Shown here: positions 40,130-48,623 of the stretch, piece after piece
Numbering within the stretch: the stretch's first letter is position 1
How the letters are laid out: every line of letters begins with the position of its first letter
Source: Pachysolen tannophilus NRRL Y-2460
Lineage: Eukaryota; Ascomycota; Pichiomycetes; Alaninales; Pachysolenaceae
Direction: 5' to 3'
DNA: 64,000 nt
NCBI GenBank assembly: GCA_001661245.1
Contig: KV454014.1
Coordinates: 1,197,989-1,261,988 of the forward strand
The notes under the pieces: generated by a model
The model's input: only the letters and a program-made list of their open reading frames with translations
The model's database searches: none
Told to the model about the DNA's origin: nothing
Translations under genes and position numbers: made by a program

Positions 40130-40379
40130 GTTAATATACTTATGTCATATTTTTTAATACAATTTGGATTATATTGTTACGGAGTTATGTTTGAAAATTA
40201 TAATAAAAATTACTTATTTTGTACCAAATATTGATGTTTATGTTGAAACAGTACCTGAAATCTGATGAACTAAATCAAATTAAAAATAGAGAGAGAAAGA
40301 GAAAAAAAAAAATAAAATAAAAATAAAATAATAAAAAAAAGCAAATAAACGCAAACTAAACCTCATACAAAGAATAATT

Positions 40380-41417
40380 TCATGTTAAATCATCTTCGCC
40401 ACCAGCACCATCTACTATATTACCACCTCCTCCAGCAACACTATCTTTAATTTTTGTTAATATACTAACTTTCCAATTGTCCAACCTACTAAATTGGTCA
40501 TAATCAGCACATGATTTTCCAATTGCTTCGGAATCGCCATCTTTAACATTTTCTAATAATTCATTTAAAAATTTAAATTCTCTAGTAGTTGCAAAAGTAC
40601 GGTCCCATGTAACGAAAAGATCCAATTTCGAGAATGCTCCAGGGTAATCATCAGAAGCCAATCTGCATAATATTGCTTTTGTAAAATAATCTTTTGTTGA
40701 CCATTTAGTTAAATTGTTAGATAAAGATTTTTCTGCAATTTTTTCATAAGTTTCAGCAGCTTCTATATAATTACCCATTTCTGCTTTCAAATCTGCAGCT
40801 TTCAAATATGATTTATTTGATAAACTTTCTGCTGAATCAGAAGAATACCAATCCCCTGCATCTTCAAACGATTTTATTGCACTTTCTTTATCATTTACTA
40901 ATAAATATAAATCACCTAAATCACATTTAAAATTAGCAGCTCTTCTAAATTGACCTCTTGATGTAAAATGTTCAATAGCTTTGGATAAACATCTTGCAGC
41001 ATCTGCTGGTGAAGTATTTTTATATGCTTTATAACTTTCAACTAATATATTACCTGCCTCATCCGGTGAGGAAGCTTTTAAATAACTTTCAGAAGCTTTT
41101 TCAAAAAGTTTACCAGCTGAAGAGAAATTCTTCTGCAACTTATACTGGTTTGCTGCTTGGACATACAAATCTGCAGCTTCCTCAAAACGATAAGTTGAAC
41201 TTCCAGAGAAAAGTGATGAAAACCCACTAACTGGTTTAGCCTTTTTATCAGCCTTAACATATTAATAAAATAAAGAAAAAAAGAAAAAAAAAGTGTTAGT
41301 AAATACTTTTTCCAAAAATCAAATTTTTTTTGTCTTCATCTTCATTCATCAATCAATCTAAATAACATTTGAAATTCTAATACATACTTGTGCAATTAAT
41401 TCCTCAGGAGTTGACAT
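40380..41417 (-). CDS. SEC17: Alpha-SNAP Sec17, one intron
   Basis: Two exons on the minus strand, 41417-41388 and 41252-40380, encode 300 residues (292 in S. cerevisiae). Exon 1 encodes MSTPEELIAQ, and exon 2 opens ADKKAKPVSGFSSLFSGSSTYRFEEAADLYVQAANQY with the conserved membrane-contacting loop region. Helical TPR-like repeats fill the middle (FTSRGQFRRAANFKCDLGDLY, ADLKAEMGNYIEAAETYEKIAEKS). The C-terminus contains FSRLDNWKVSILTKIKDS, the Sec18/NSF-activating end. Sec17 links SNARE complexes to the Sec18 ATPase for disassembly. A Gly/Ala/acidic tail of about 16 residues follows, longer than usual. The frame in exon 2 has no suitable ATG at the conserved N-terminus, which supports the splice. 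Confidence 0.93.
41253..41387 (-). other. Intron in SEC17
   Basis: 135 nt with donor GTATGT (41387-41382), branch site TACTAAC (41301-41295) and acceptor AAG ending at 41253. Phase 0, after codon 10. Confidence 0.9.
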
Positions 41418-41885
41418 ATTTTCTTCTTAATTATTCAATTCAAATCACTTCTCTGAGTTGTTCTTCTTTATTATACTTTATTTTCTAAAAGACTTCAACA
41501 GATCACTTTGCACACTATACACGACCACAATTATCAAAATTGGTGATAATAATTCTTTATTATTAGGTAGGAAGATGGTGTTATTGAGAATATGATTACG
41601 GGGTGGAAGGGCAAAGCGAAAGGCAAAGCCGGAAGGATAAGGGTATATATATAGTTCATAAGCATATACATTTGTGTGTTTAGCTAGCCACGAGGAATGT
41701 TAACGGGAAAGAAGAAGAATGAAAAAAAAAAAAAAAAAAAATATAAAATACAAAGAGGTAAATTCTGATTATAGAATTAAAAGTAAAAGTAGAAATGTAG
41801 AAATGCGAATAACGTGTGGAATTTGTAATTCATGGGATCCGTGTGTTGTTGCTGTTATTGTTATCATTGTTGTTGGTAGAGTAAT
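41418..41885. promoter_or_regulatory. Spacer: SEC17 promoter and NNF1 3' end
   Basis: A 468-bp spacer between two minus-strand genes. It contains a small GC-richer patch with repeated GCAAAG (about 41597-41630) and a poly(A) run (about 41724-41742). No gene. Confidence 0.5.
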
Positions 41886-42617
41886 TTATATCTGATCCAC
41901 TTGATTAATCATTTCTTTTAGGTTATTATACACTTGTTGATACTCTTTATCATCTTGTCCTAAATTTAAGAAATCATGGTCCAATTTCTCTATATCTGTT
42001 ATGTAATCATTAGATTCTTGTATGATTTTTTCTAATTCTTTAAATTTTAAATTATTTTCATTTTTCAACAGTTGTAATTGTAATTGATAATCTTTAATTT
42101 TTAAATTTTTTAAATCAATTATTTGACTATTTATAATTTCATTTGGTGATAATTTATCATAAAAAATTTTTAAATCTTGTTTATTTAATAATTTTCTCTT
42201 TTGTGCTTCATAAATTAATTCATCTAATTCATCTAACTTAAATTTTAAATTTCTTTCTTTATAAATCAGTTGAAATTCTTCAATTGAATTTTTACTCCAA
42301 TACTCTTGAATTTGTACTTGTGCCAGTTCCAAATATTTTATTCCATTAGTAGTCTTTGCAATATTGGGATAACATGTTTTCAATTTTTCTAATGATAATG
42401 TCTTTAAAGATTCATCTAATGCTTTTAAAACAACTTCTTCAAATTTTGAAAACCGAATTTTTTGAAAAGGCGGCAACTCCACAGATTCTATTAACTCTGG
42501 CAACTTTGACAGCTCTGACAGCTCTGGCAGCTCCAGAAGCTCCAGAAGCTCCAGAGATCCCACAGATTCCTGCTGCTGTGTATCTACTTTCTGTTTCCTC
42601 ACTCTCTTCAAAGGCAT
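41886..42617 (-). CDS. NNF1: Kinetochore MIND complex subunit Nnf1
   Basis: A 243-residue coiled-coil protein matching Nnf1 (human PMF1), a subunit of the Mis12/MIND complex that joins the inner kinetochore to the KMN network. The family blocks are RFSKFEEVVLKALDESLKTLSLEKLKTCYP (head helices, about 54-84) and EYWSKNSIEEFQLIYKERNLKFKLDELDELIYEAQKR (about 107-143). A long coiled coil runs to the end. Unlike S. cerevisiae Nnf1 (201 aa), it has an N-terminal extension of about 50 residues with a tandem Leu-Glu pattern (ELLELLELPELSEL, about 24-37). Several of those positions are CTG codons, so if CTG is read as Ser the extension would be Ser/Glu-rich instead. Confidence 0.82.
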   Translation of the reverse strand: MPLKRVRKQKVDTQQQESVGSLELLELLELPELSELSKLPELIESVELPPFQKIRFSKFEEVVLKALDESLKTLSLEKLKTCYPNIAKTTNGIKYLELAQVQIQEYWSKNSIEEFQLIYKERNLKFKLDELDELIYEAQKRKLLNKQDLKIFYDKLSPNEIINSQIIDLKNLKIKDYQLQLQLLKNENNLKFKELEKIIQESNDYITDIEKLDHDFLNLGQDDKEYQQVYNNLKEMINQVDQI

Positions 42618-42911
42618 CTCCTACCTCTTCAAACAAAACCTACTACAATCACTTTTAAACATTTATATATCTTTTATAAAACTTTGGTTTTATATTTTTG
42701 ACTTTTGTTTACATAATAAACTATATAAGATTATGGGTTATTTTGTACACGACCGTTTTTTCTCACCAAAAGTTGAAATTTGATTGATTCAACCGACGAC
42801 GAAGACGACGACGACAACGATGAGTAGTTGTTAGAGTAAGTTATGATATGATGATGATGATGATGAGCAAAAGAAGGTTTAGTTTTGGGGGAAATAAAAG
42901 TTGATTGAAGA

Positions 42912-43625
42912 TTAAATATTCAATTTTTTGAAAACTTTATTGATTTCTGTATTAAAATCTTGTTGTTTTAAAAATTGACAATTTTCAATTATTGTTGAAC
43001 AAGCTAAAGTTGTTTTTAAATCATCAGTTTTTAACCATATTTTCCCATTTATACCTATAGCAATTTCAAATTTACATTTTGAAGCTAAAATTTCTAATAA
43101 TGGGTTTTGTTTATCAAAAAATAACCATCTAGCATAACCCAATTTAACTTCAAATACGTATCCACCTTCTAAAAGACCAAATCCACCATCTTTACCTGTA
43201 GTTGGATCTATACATTCAATTTCAACATCAATATCTTTAAAACAAGAAGATACTCTAGCATATACTAAATCACCATTTTTCAAATTAGGCCTATTTTTCT
43301 TTGATGCATTGGGGAAAGCCATTGTAGAAAGTATTACAGAAGATTGGAAATTAGATAATGATATTTTAAAATAATCTCCAAATACACCAGTAACTGTTCC
43401 AACAACATAATCTCCCATAGAAGGTATATACCTCTTATTATTTGACTCAATATATATATAATTTTGATTCTTCTTTTCTTGTAATTGTAATATTCCAGCA
43501 GATGTTGGTATTATACTCTCATTATCCTTTTTAGATATACAAACACCTGGTCCTAATACAACATTATTTGCATCAAATTTAACAGATATTAAATCTCCAG
43601 GTATAACAAGCAATTCAGAATCCAT
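42912..43625 (-). CDS. RRP40: Exosome subunit Rrp40
   Basis: A 237-residue RNA exosome cap protein. An N-terminal domain (GDLISVKFDANNVVLGPGVCISKK) is followed by an S1 domain (IPSMGDYVVGTVTGVFGDYFKISLSNF, about 65-150) and a KH-like domain with FGLLEGGYVFEVKLGYARWLFF, ending in the IGINGKIWLKT block. The GDYVVG and INGKIW motifs are family hallmarks, and the length matches S. cerevisiae (240 aa). The exosome degrades and trims RNAs in nucleus and cytoplasm. The ATG at 43625 is used; one codon upstream in frame is a GTG, not a start in yeast. It is divergent from the unrecognised acidic gene, with only about 195 bp between starts. Confidence 0.94.
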   Translation of the reverse strand: MDSELLVIPGDLISVKFDANNVVLGPGVCISKKDNESIIPTSAGILQLQEKKNQNYIYIESNNKRYIPSMGDYVVGTVTGVFGDYFKISLSNFQSSVILSTMAFPNASKKNRPNLKNGDLVYARVSSCFKDIDVEIECIDPTTGKDGGFGLLEGGYVFEVKLGYARWLFFDKQNPLLEILASKCKFEIAIGINGKIWLKTDDLKTTLACSTIIENCQFLKQQDFNTEINKVFKKLNI

Positions 43626-43819
43626 CACTAACCTTCAATAACTAATACTATAAAAGCAAAACTCTTTATAATTTTAATAATTTTTGAAATTTAAAATTTT
43701 AATTAAATTTTTATAAAAAAAATTTTTTGTATTTTTTTTTGTTTTTTCTCTTGTATAATAATAAATGATAATAATTTTATATATTTAATTATTTAATTAT
43801 TTATTTAATTATTGGGAAT

Positions 43820-44578
43820 ATGGATTTTACAACACCAATAGGGGATTTGAGAGTTGAGAATCCTATAGTGAAGCAGCTGAGAGGGAATGATGTTAATTAT
43901 GTGGATTCTTCGCCAACTATGAATCATGTTAGGTTTAAAAATTTTCTTAAGAATAAAAATAAAAATAGATATAGTGGGAATAATAAAAATAGCGTGTTAG
44001 ATGAATTTCAAACAAAGATAACAAATAGAAATAATGATTTATATCATCCGTTGTTAAGAGATACTGATGATTCAAAAGTTTCATATACTAGTGAATGTTT
44101 TGCGAATCAAAGACCGAAAAATAGGTTTCATTCACATGGACATCAATATAATCATAATAATGGTCAAAAACAATTTAAAGAAAATATTAGAAATAAAAAA
44201 GATAACAAAATTTTGTATAATAGAGAATTTTTAAATTATAGAAATAACAAACAAGAAACAGAAAAGGCAATGAACGATATGGCGAGGAATATGAGTATTG
44301 AAGTAGATGAATATGAAAGTTTAAATACAACTATAGATGAAATTTTTGGTGGAGGTGATTTAATGTATGATCGATCGCGTAAAGGACGTGATTTTGAACT
44401 TGATCAAACAGATATGAATTATGACGATAAAGATTATGATATGGCTTTTGAAGCCGATGATGAAATGGGTAAACCCCAGTTGGATTTAGAAGAAATAAGA
44501 CAAAGAGAATTGGAAGAATATTTAAGACTGCAAGAGGAAGAGTTGGAGTATCTCACTGCTAATTTGAGTATTGGATAG
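43820..44578 (+). CDS. Hypothetical acidic, Asn-rich protein
   Basis: A 252-residue protein I do not recognise. Residues 1-45 (TPIGDLRVENPIVKQL, NYVDSSPTMNHVRFKNFL) look like a short conserved peptide region. Residues about 45-150 are Asn/Lys/Arg-rich and probably disordered. The C-terminal 70 residues are strongly acidic (DMNYDDKDYDMAFEADDE) and end in a predicted amphipathic helix, EEIRQRELEEYLRLQEEELEYLTANL. The uninterrupted 759-bp frame with a good ATG, close spacing to RRP40 and biased composition support a real gene. It could be an adaptor with short linear motifs; no function is claimed. Confidence 0.6.
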   Translation: MDFTTPIGDLRVENPIVKQLRGNDVNYVDSSPTMNHVRFKNFLKNKNKNRYSGNNKNSVLDEFQTKITNRNNDLYHPLLRDTDDSKVSYTSECFANQRPKNRFHSHGHQYNHNNGQKQFKENIRNKKDNKILYNREFLNYRNNKQETEKAMNDMARNMSIEVDEYESLNTTIDEIFGGGDLMYDRSRKGRDFELDQTDMNYDDKDYDMAFEADDEMGKPQLDLEEIRQRELEEYLRLQEEELEYLTANLSIG

Positions 44579-44801
44579 TATGGTTGATTGATTTATTAAA
44601 AAAATTTATATATGGTATGTTTAAGGAGTTTATTTTTTTTTTTTTATTTTTTGTTTTATTGTTTTTGGGCTTTTTGGCCCTCTATCTATATCTTTATCTT
44701 TCATGATAATGATTGGAATTATGGTTAATTTGTTGTATATTAGTTTAATATTTATTTTTATTCATAAAGTTGTATTTACACAAAACTCTATTCTTCTAAT
44801 T

Positions 44802-45959
44802 TTACAAAAATCCAAAAAGTTTTAACAAGTAATCAACAAACATTCCAAAAAAAAATAAATGACCAGTATTAATGTTTGATTGGAACGAATTCCAGCAGCT
44901 TTGTGGATCATCTAAATCAACTTTCTTAATCATTTGAAATAGTCTGTAACTACCAATTATAGTTGAAATAGCAAAACCTGGACCCATAGTATTCATATAA
45001 CCTGAAAGAGCAAAACAACCCATTTGAATCAGAGTTAATCCTTTGAAAATAGATTTGGAATTATTACCCCATGCTAAAGCAGTTGATTTAATTCCTGCTT
45101 TAACATCAAAATTCTTATCCTGATGAGCATAAATTGTATCATAAACCATCGTCCAGCAAAAACTTGAAAAATATAATGGTAAAATCACTGACCAATTCCA
45201 AACACCCATTGCAGTAGATCCTAACATTATTCCCCAATTAAAACATGCAGATAAAACTACTTGAGGATAATATGTAAATCTTTTGAATAAAGGATAAGTT
45301 CCAACTAATGCTAAACTACTCAGACCAAGCAAAAAACAATCCAAAGGTAATTGTAATAAGACCATTAAGCCTACACTTAATTGTCCAAGTAAGAAAATAC
45401 TTGCTTGTTTAACTGAAACTCTCCCACTTGCTAAAGGACGTTCAATTGTTCTAACAACTTTATTATCCAAATTCCTATCTAAAATATCATTGATTGTACA
45501 ACCAGCACCTCTCATCACTATAGATCCAACTCCAAAAACTGCCAACATCCATAAAGTTTGACTCAATGGGGCATTAATTGAATAAGCAGCCATAGTTATT
45601 CCCCAAGCTGATGGAGAAAATAAAAGCCAAGTACCCACAGGTTTTTCAAGACGCATAAGTTCAGCGTATGGAATCCATCTTTCTGGTAATTTTGAAACAA
45701 TAGGACCTAAATTTACCAATCTGGTTTCTTTTGCTTTTTTCAAATCTTCTGGTAAAAATTGAGTTACACCAGTGAAATTACGTGAATTGCCTTTAGTCTG
45801 TTCTGATACATGATTTGAAAAATTTTTACAAAATAAATTTTTTTTCAACAGCGATATTCCTCCTGATTGTTTTAGCAACAGCAACAGCAACAGACTTGAA
45901 GAGTTCTTAGTAACTGAAGACAATAGAAAAGGTGCTGAGACCCGGCCTTTAACCAACAT
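44802..45959 (-). CDS. COQ2: 4-hydroxybenzoate polyprenyltransferase Coq2
   Basis: A 385-residue UbiA-family enzyme of the inner mitochondrial membrane that attaches the polyprenyl tail to 4-hydroxybenzoate in coenzyme Q synthesis. The N-terminal ~75 residues are basic and hydroxylated, as expected of a presequence, and include a Leu run. The first Asp-rich motif is NDILDRNLD (157-165), and the second is YDTIYAHQDKNFD (about 270-282). RPLASGRVS and the LMRLEKPVGTWLLF entry helix are also family signatures. About eight membrane segments are visible. The length is similar to S. cerevisiae Coq2 (372). The ATG at 45959 is the first available. Confidence 0.94.
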   Translation of the reverse strand: MLVKGRVSAPFLLSSVTKNSSSLLLLLLLKQSGGISLLKKNLFCKNFSNHVSEQTKGNSRNFTGVTQFLPEDLKKAKETRLVNLGPIVSKLPERWIPYAELMRLEKPVGTWLLFSPSAWGITMAAYSINAPLSQTLWMLAVFGVGSIVMRGAGCTINDILDRNLDNKVVRTIERPLASGRVSVKQASIFLLGQLSVGLMVLLQLPLDCFLLGLSSLALVGTYPLFKRFTYYPQVVLSACFNWGIMLGSTAMGVWNWSVILPLYFSSFCWTMVYDTIYAHQDKNFDVKAGIKSTALAWGNNSKSIFKGLTLIQMGCFALSGYMNTMGPGFAISTIIGSYRLFQMIKKVDLDDPQSCWNSFQSNINTGHLFFFGMFVDYLLKLFGFL

Positions 45960-46328
45960 TTTCAGTATTTAACGAAAGTAAATGTATATACAAATATATA
46001 TATATATATATATATAAATATATATTTATGTATATACATTTTGTTAAATTTTTTTGTACGGCTCAACCACTTTTACTCAACTACTTTAACGAGCCTAATT
46101 ACGATGAAATACAATGAAATACGAAATGATAAAACACAATACCTTTTTCGGTATAAAGGAAATTAGACGATTACACAATTAGATAGCCCAATAATGATAA
46201 TTAGTTAGTGTAGATTATATAAGGACGAATTGAATTAAATTGCAAAACAAGTTAAGAAACGATATAAAAATGGTTCAAGTAAATAAAATGATAAATAGTA
46301 AAATCCCAGTCTATAGAACAAACAGTTC
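45960..46328. promoter_or_regulatory. Spacer: COQ2 promoter and aminotransferase 3' end
   Basis: A 369-bp spacer between two minus-strand genes with an (AT)n-type tract (about 45995-46025) and an imperfect direct repeat ATGAAATAC (about 46101-46123). No gene is visible. Confidence 0.5.
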
Positions 46329-47732
46329 TTAAATACCAAGTTCAGCTTCAACTTCAGTTACGGCTCTGAAGACGTATTCGATGACTTGGTCTACAAGTTC
46401 TTTAGTGATAATGAAAGATGGTGCAAACAAGATGTGGTCACCTTTAACACCATCGATAGTACCTTGAGCAGCCATATTAGTAGCACCAAATTCATAAATC
46501 TTATTACCAATCTTGTGTGCAACATCAAGTTCAACTGGGAATGGCTCTTTAGTCTTTTGATCTTTAACGATTTCAAAAGACCAGAATCCACCTCTACCTC
46601 TAACATCACCAACAATCTTAGTTTTAGTTAATAATTCTGTTAATCTTTCACCAAGATAATTACCAACGTTATAGATATTTTGAACCAACTTATCTCTAGA
46701 AACTTTCTTTTGGACAGCTAAAGCAACTCTACAATTAAAAGCATGAGAATGATAAGTTTGAGCACCTAAAATTTTACCACTACCATTAACGAAAACGTCT
46801 TTAACTTTTGGTGAAACCAAGACACCAGCAATTGTAACATAACCTGAACCTAAAGTCTTACCAATGGTTTGAATATCTGGACCAACAAAACCTTTTGAAC
46901 CATCGGCCAAGGTAATGAATTGTTCCCAAGCGTGTAAAGTACCACAACGACCCATACCACACATAACTTCATCCAACATAAATAAAGCTCCATATTTATG
47001 ACAAATGTCTCTAACACCGTCCAAGTATCCTGGAATTGGTAATGGGTTACCATAAGTGGAACCACCAACAGTTTCACAAATGAATGCAGCGACAGTTTCA
47101 GGACCATTTTCAATAAAAGTTTCCTCAACTTCTTGTAACAATCTATCTTTATATTGTTCTAAAGTTTCACCTTCTTTAGTATTACGGTAAGCATAAACTT
47201 GAGAAACTTTTGGTGTAATTTCTTGTGGTAATAAGATTTCTGTAAAACCTTCTTTTCTACAATTATCACCAATAGATAAAGCACCCAAGGTATAACCATG
47301 ATAAGATTGTTTTCTAGAAATAAATTTAACTCTTTTAGTATCACCTTTTTCATTATGATATTGTCTAATAATTTTCATTGCATTTTCATTTGATTCAGAA
47401 CCTGAACCTGTAAATAACGCAGAAGCAAAAGCACCTTTTGGAGATTCCTGAATGATGAATTCAGCCAAATCTTCAGCTGCATAATTACAAACAGTAACTG
47501 GGAAAGAATAAACTGACTCCTTAGCAGCTTTGCACATTTCTTCAATAACTTCTGGATCTCCATGACCAAGAGAACCAACGGCGGCACCTGTAGATGAATC
47601 AATATACGTCTTTGTTTCACCAGTAGATGGATCTTCAATTGAAATATACAGACCCTTACCATGAACTGCCATAGGCAATTTTTTTTCAACCTCAACTTGG
47701 AAAACGTGAGAAACTTGATCAGTAACAGTCAT
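46329..47732 (-). CDS. Class III pyridoxal-phosphate aminotransferase (substrate unknown)
   Basis: A 467-residue fold-type I, class III aminotransferase. The PLP phosphate-binding block is TGSGSESNENAMK (108-120). LDEVMCGMGR (253-262) carries the cofactor-ring Asp254, and GKTLGSGY (291-298) carries the Schiff-base Lys292. The family includes omega-amino-acid, GABA, ornithine and 2,2-dialkylglycine aminotransferases. The GGSTYGNPLPIPGYLDGVRDICHKYG block fits the broad omega-transaminase branch, but I cannot name the substrate. No presequence is evident, suggesting the cytosol. Codon choice is less AT-extreme than its neighbours (many AAG, GTC, GGT), so it is probably highly expressed. URS1-like motifs upstream, one of them about 47 bp from the ATG, suggest Ume6-type control as for some arginine/nitrogen catabolic genes. 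Confidence 0.85.
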   Translation of the reverse strand: MTVTDQVSHVFQVEVEKKLPMAVHGKGLYISIEDPSTGETKTYIDSSTGAAVGSLGHGDPEVIEEMCKAAKESVYSFPVTVCNYAAEDLAEFIIQESPKGAFASALFTGSGSESNENAMKIIRQYHNEKGDTKRVKFISRKQSYHGYTLGALSIGDNCRKEGFTEILLPQEITPKVSQVYAYRNTKEGETLEQYKDRLLQEVEETFIENGPETVAAFICETVGGSTYGNPLPIPGYLDGVRDICHKYGALFMLDEVMCGMGRCGTLHAWEQFITLADGSKGFVGPDIQTIGKTLGSGYVTIAGVLVSPKVKDVFVNGSGKILGAQTYHSHAFNCRVALAVQKKVSRDKLVQNIYNVGNYLGERLTELLTKTKIVGDVRGRGGFWSFEIVKDQKTKEPFPVELDVAHKIGNKIYEFGATNMAAQGTIDGVKGDHILFAPSFIITKELVDQVIEYVFRAVTEVEAELGI

Positions 47733-48623
47733 TTTTGTTTTCTTTTCTTTCCTTGCTTCTAATTAATTATAGATCTTATCGGCGGCTAATTAATTATTGA
47801 AAAATAATGAACTAAAACCAAAACCAAAAAACAACAATAAAATAGAAAATTTCAAACCTTTAAATATCAATCAATAACCCTCTGGCGCTAAAAAATTTCA
47901 AAAAAAAAAAAGTTTTCTTTCAAATAAAAATTCAAATTCAACTTTATGATAGCAATTAGATAATTAATACCTTTTTTATATTTGATCATTTTACCGTCTT
48001 TACATTTGATTTCTTGGAGCTTTCACCTTATCGCTAAAACAAAAACAATTTTTAAGCCGTATCTTAAAAACCCCCAAAAAAAAACCAAAAAGAGAAACTT
48101 ATCCGCTTTTGGGGGTTGGTTGGGGGCTAGTAAAGGACGGTTAAGGGGATGCGGCGCTTAATTGCCCCAAAAAGGGTAAGAACAGATCTATGCTTAACTA
48201 TAACTGTCTGCGGTAACAGGACTGCGCGAAAGTGGCCTTCATCTTTTTAGCAGCCGCCAGCCAGCCGCCAAGTTTATTATAGGGGTCGAAGTATAAATGT
48301 GTCCGGTTAGCAAACTGTTTGTGTTTGGTTTAGGGGGGAAGAGGAAGAAAGGAAAAAGAAAGGAAGGAACAGGAAAAGGTAAATGGAGGCGGGCGGAATT
48401 TTTATTAGCCTGCCTTTCTTTTCTTTTTTTTTGGCGGACTTTTTTTTTCTTTTGGCGTCTACTTCTGGCGGCTAATCTGGATTTGGTTTTAAGCGCTTAA
48501 ATACTATGTATGGATGTTGTATAATTTTTATAGGTACTAAATATTACTATGTATATGTTATTATATATAAACTTTTCACAACATTCTATTCTAACTATTT
48601 TATTTTTATAAGACTACTTTAAT
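47733..48623. promoter_or_regulatory. Aminotransferase promoter and VPS3 3' end, GC-richer with URS1-like motifs
   Basis: An 891-bp spacer between two minus-strand genes. The part at about 48060-48480 is clearly more GC-rich than other spacers, with G/C runs such as GGGGGTTGGTTGGGGG (48111-48126). It contains TCGGCGGCTA (47779-47788) and further AGCCGCC/GGCGGCT cores at 48252-48258, 48263-48269 and 48467-48473. No gene is supported. Confidence 0.5.
47779..47788. promoter_or_regulatory. URS1-like element (Ume6 site)
   Basis: TCGGCGGCTA, the reverse complement of TAGCCGCCGA, is an exact match to the URS1 consensus bound by Ume6 in S. cerevisiae, where it recruits the Sin3-Rpd3 corepressor. It lies about 47 bp upstream of the aminotransferase ATG. 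Confidence 0.55.

Noticed and set aside
48297-48500. 67-codon frame in the aminotransferase promoter
   Set aside because: Low-complexity Lys/Gly then Phe/Leu sequence arising from purine and pyrimidine tracts.
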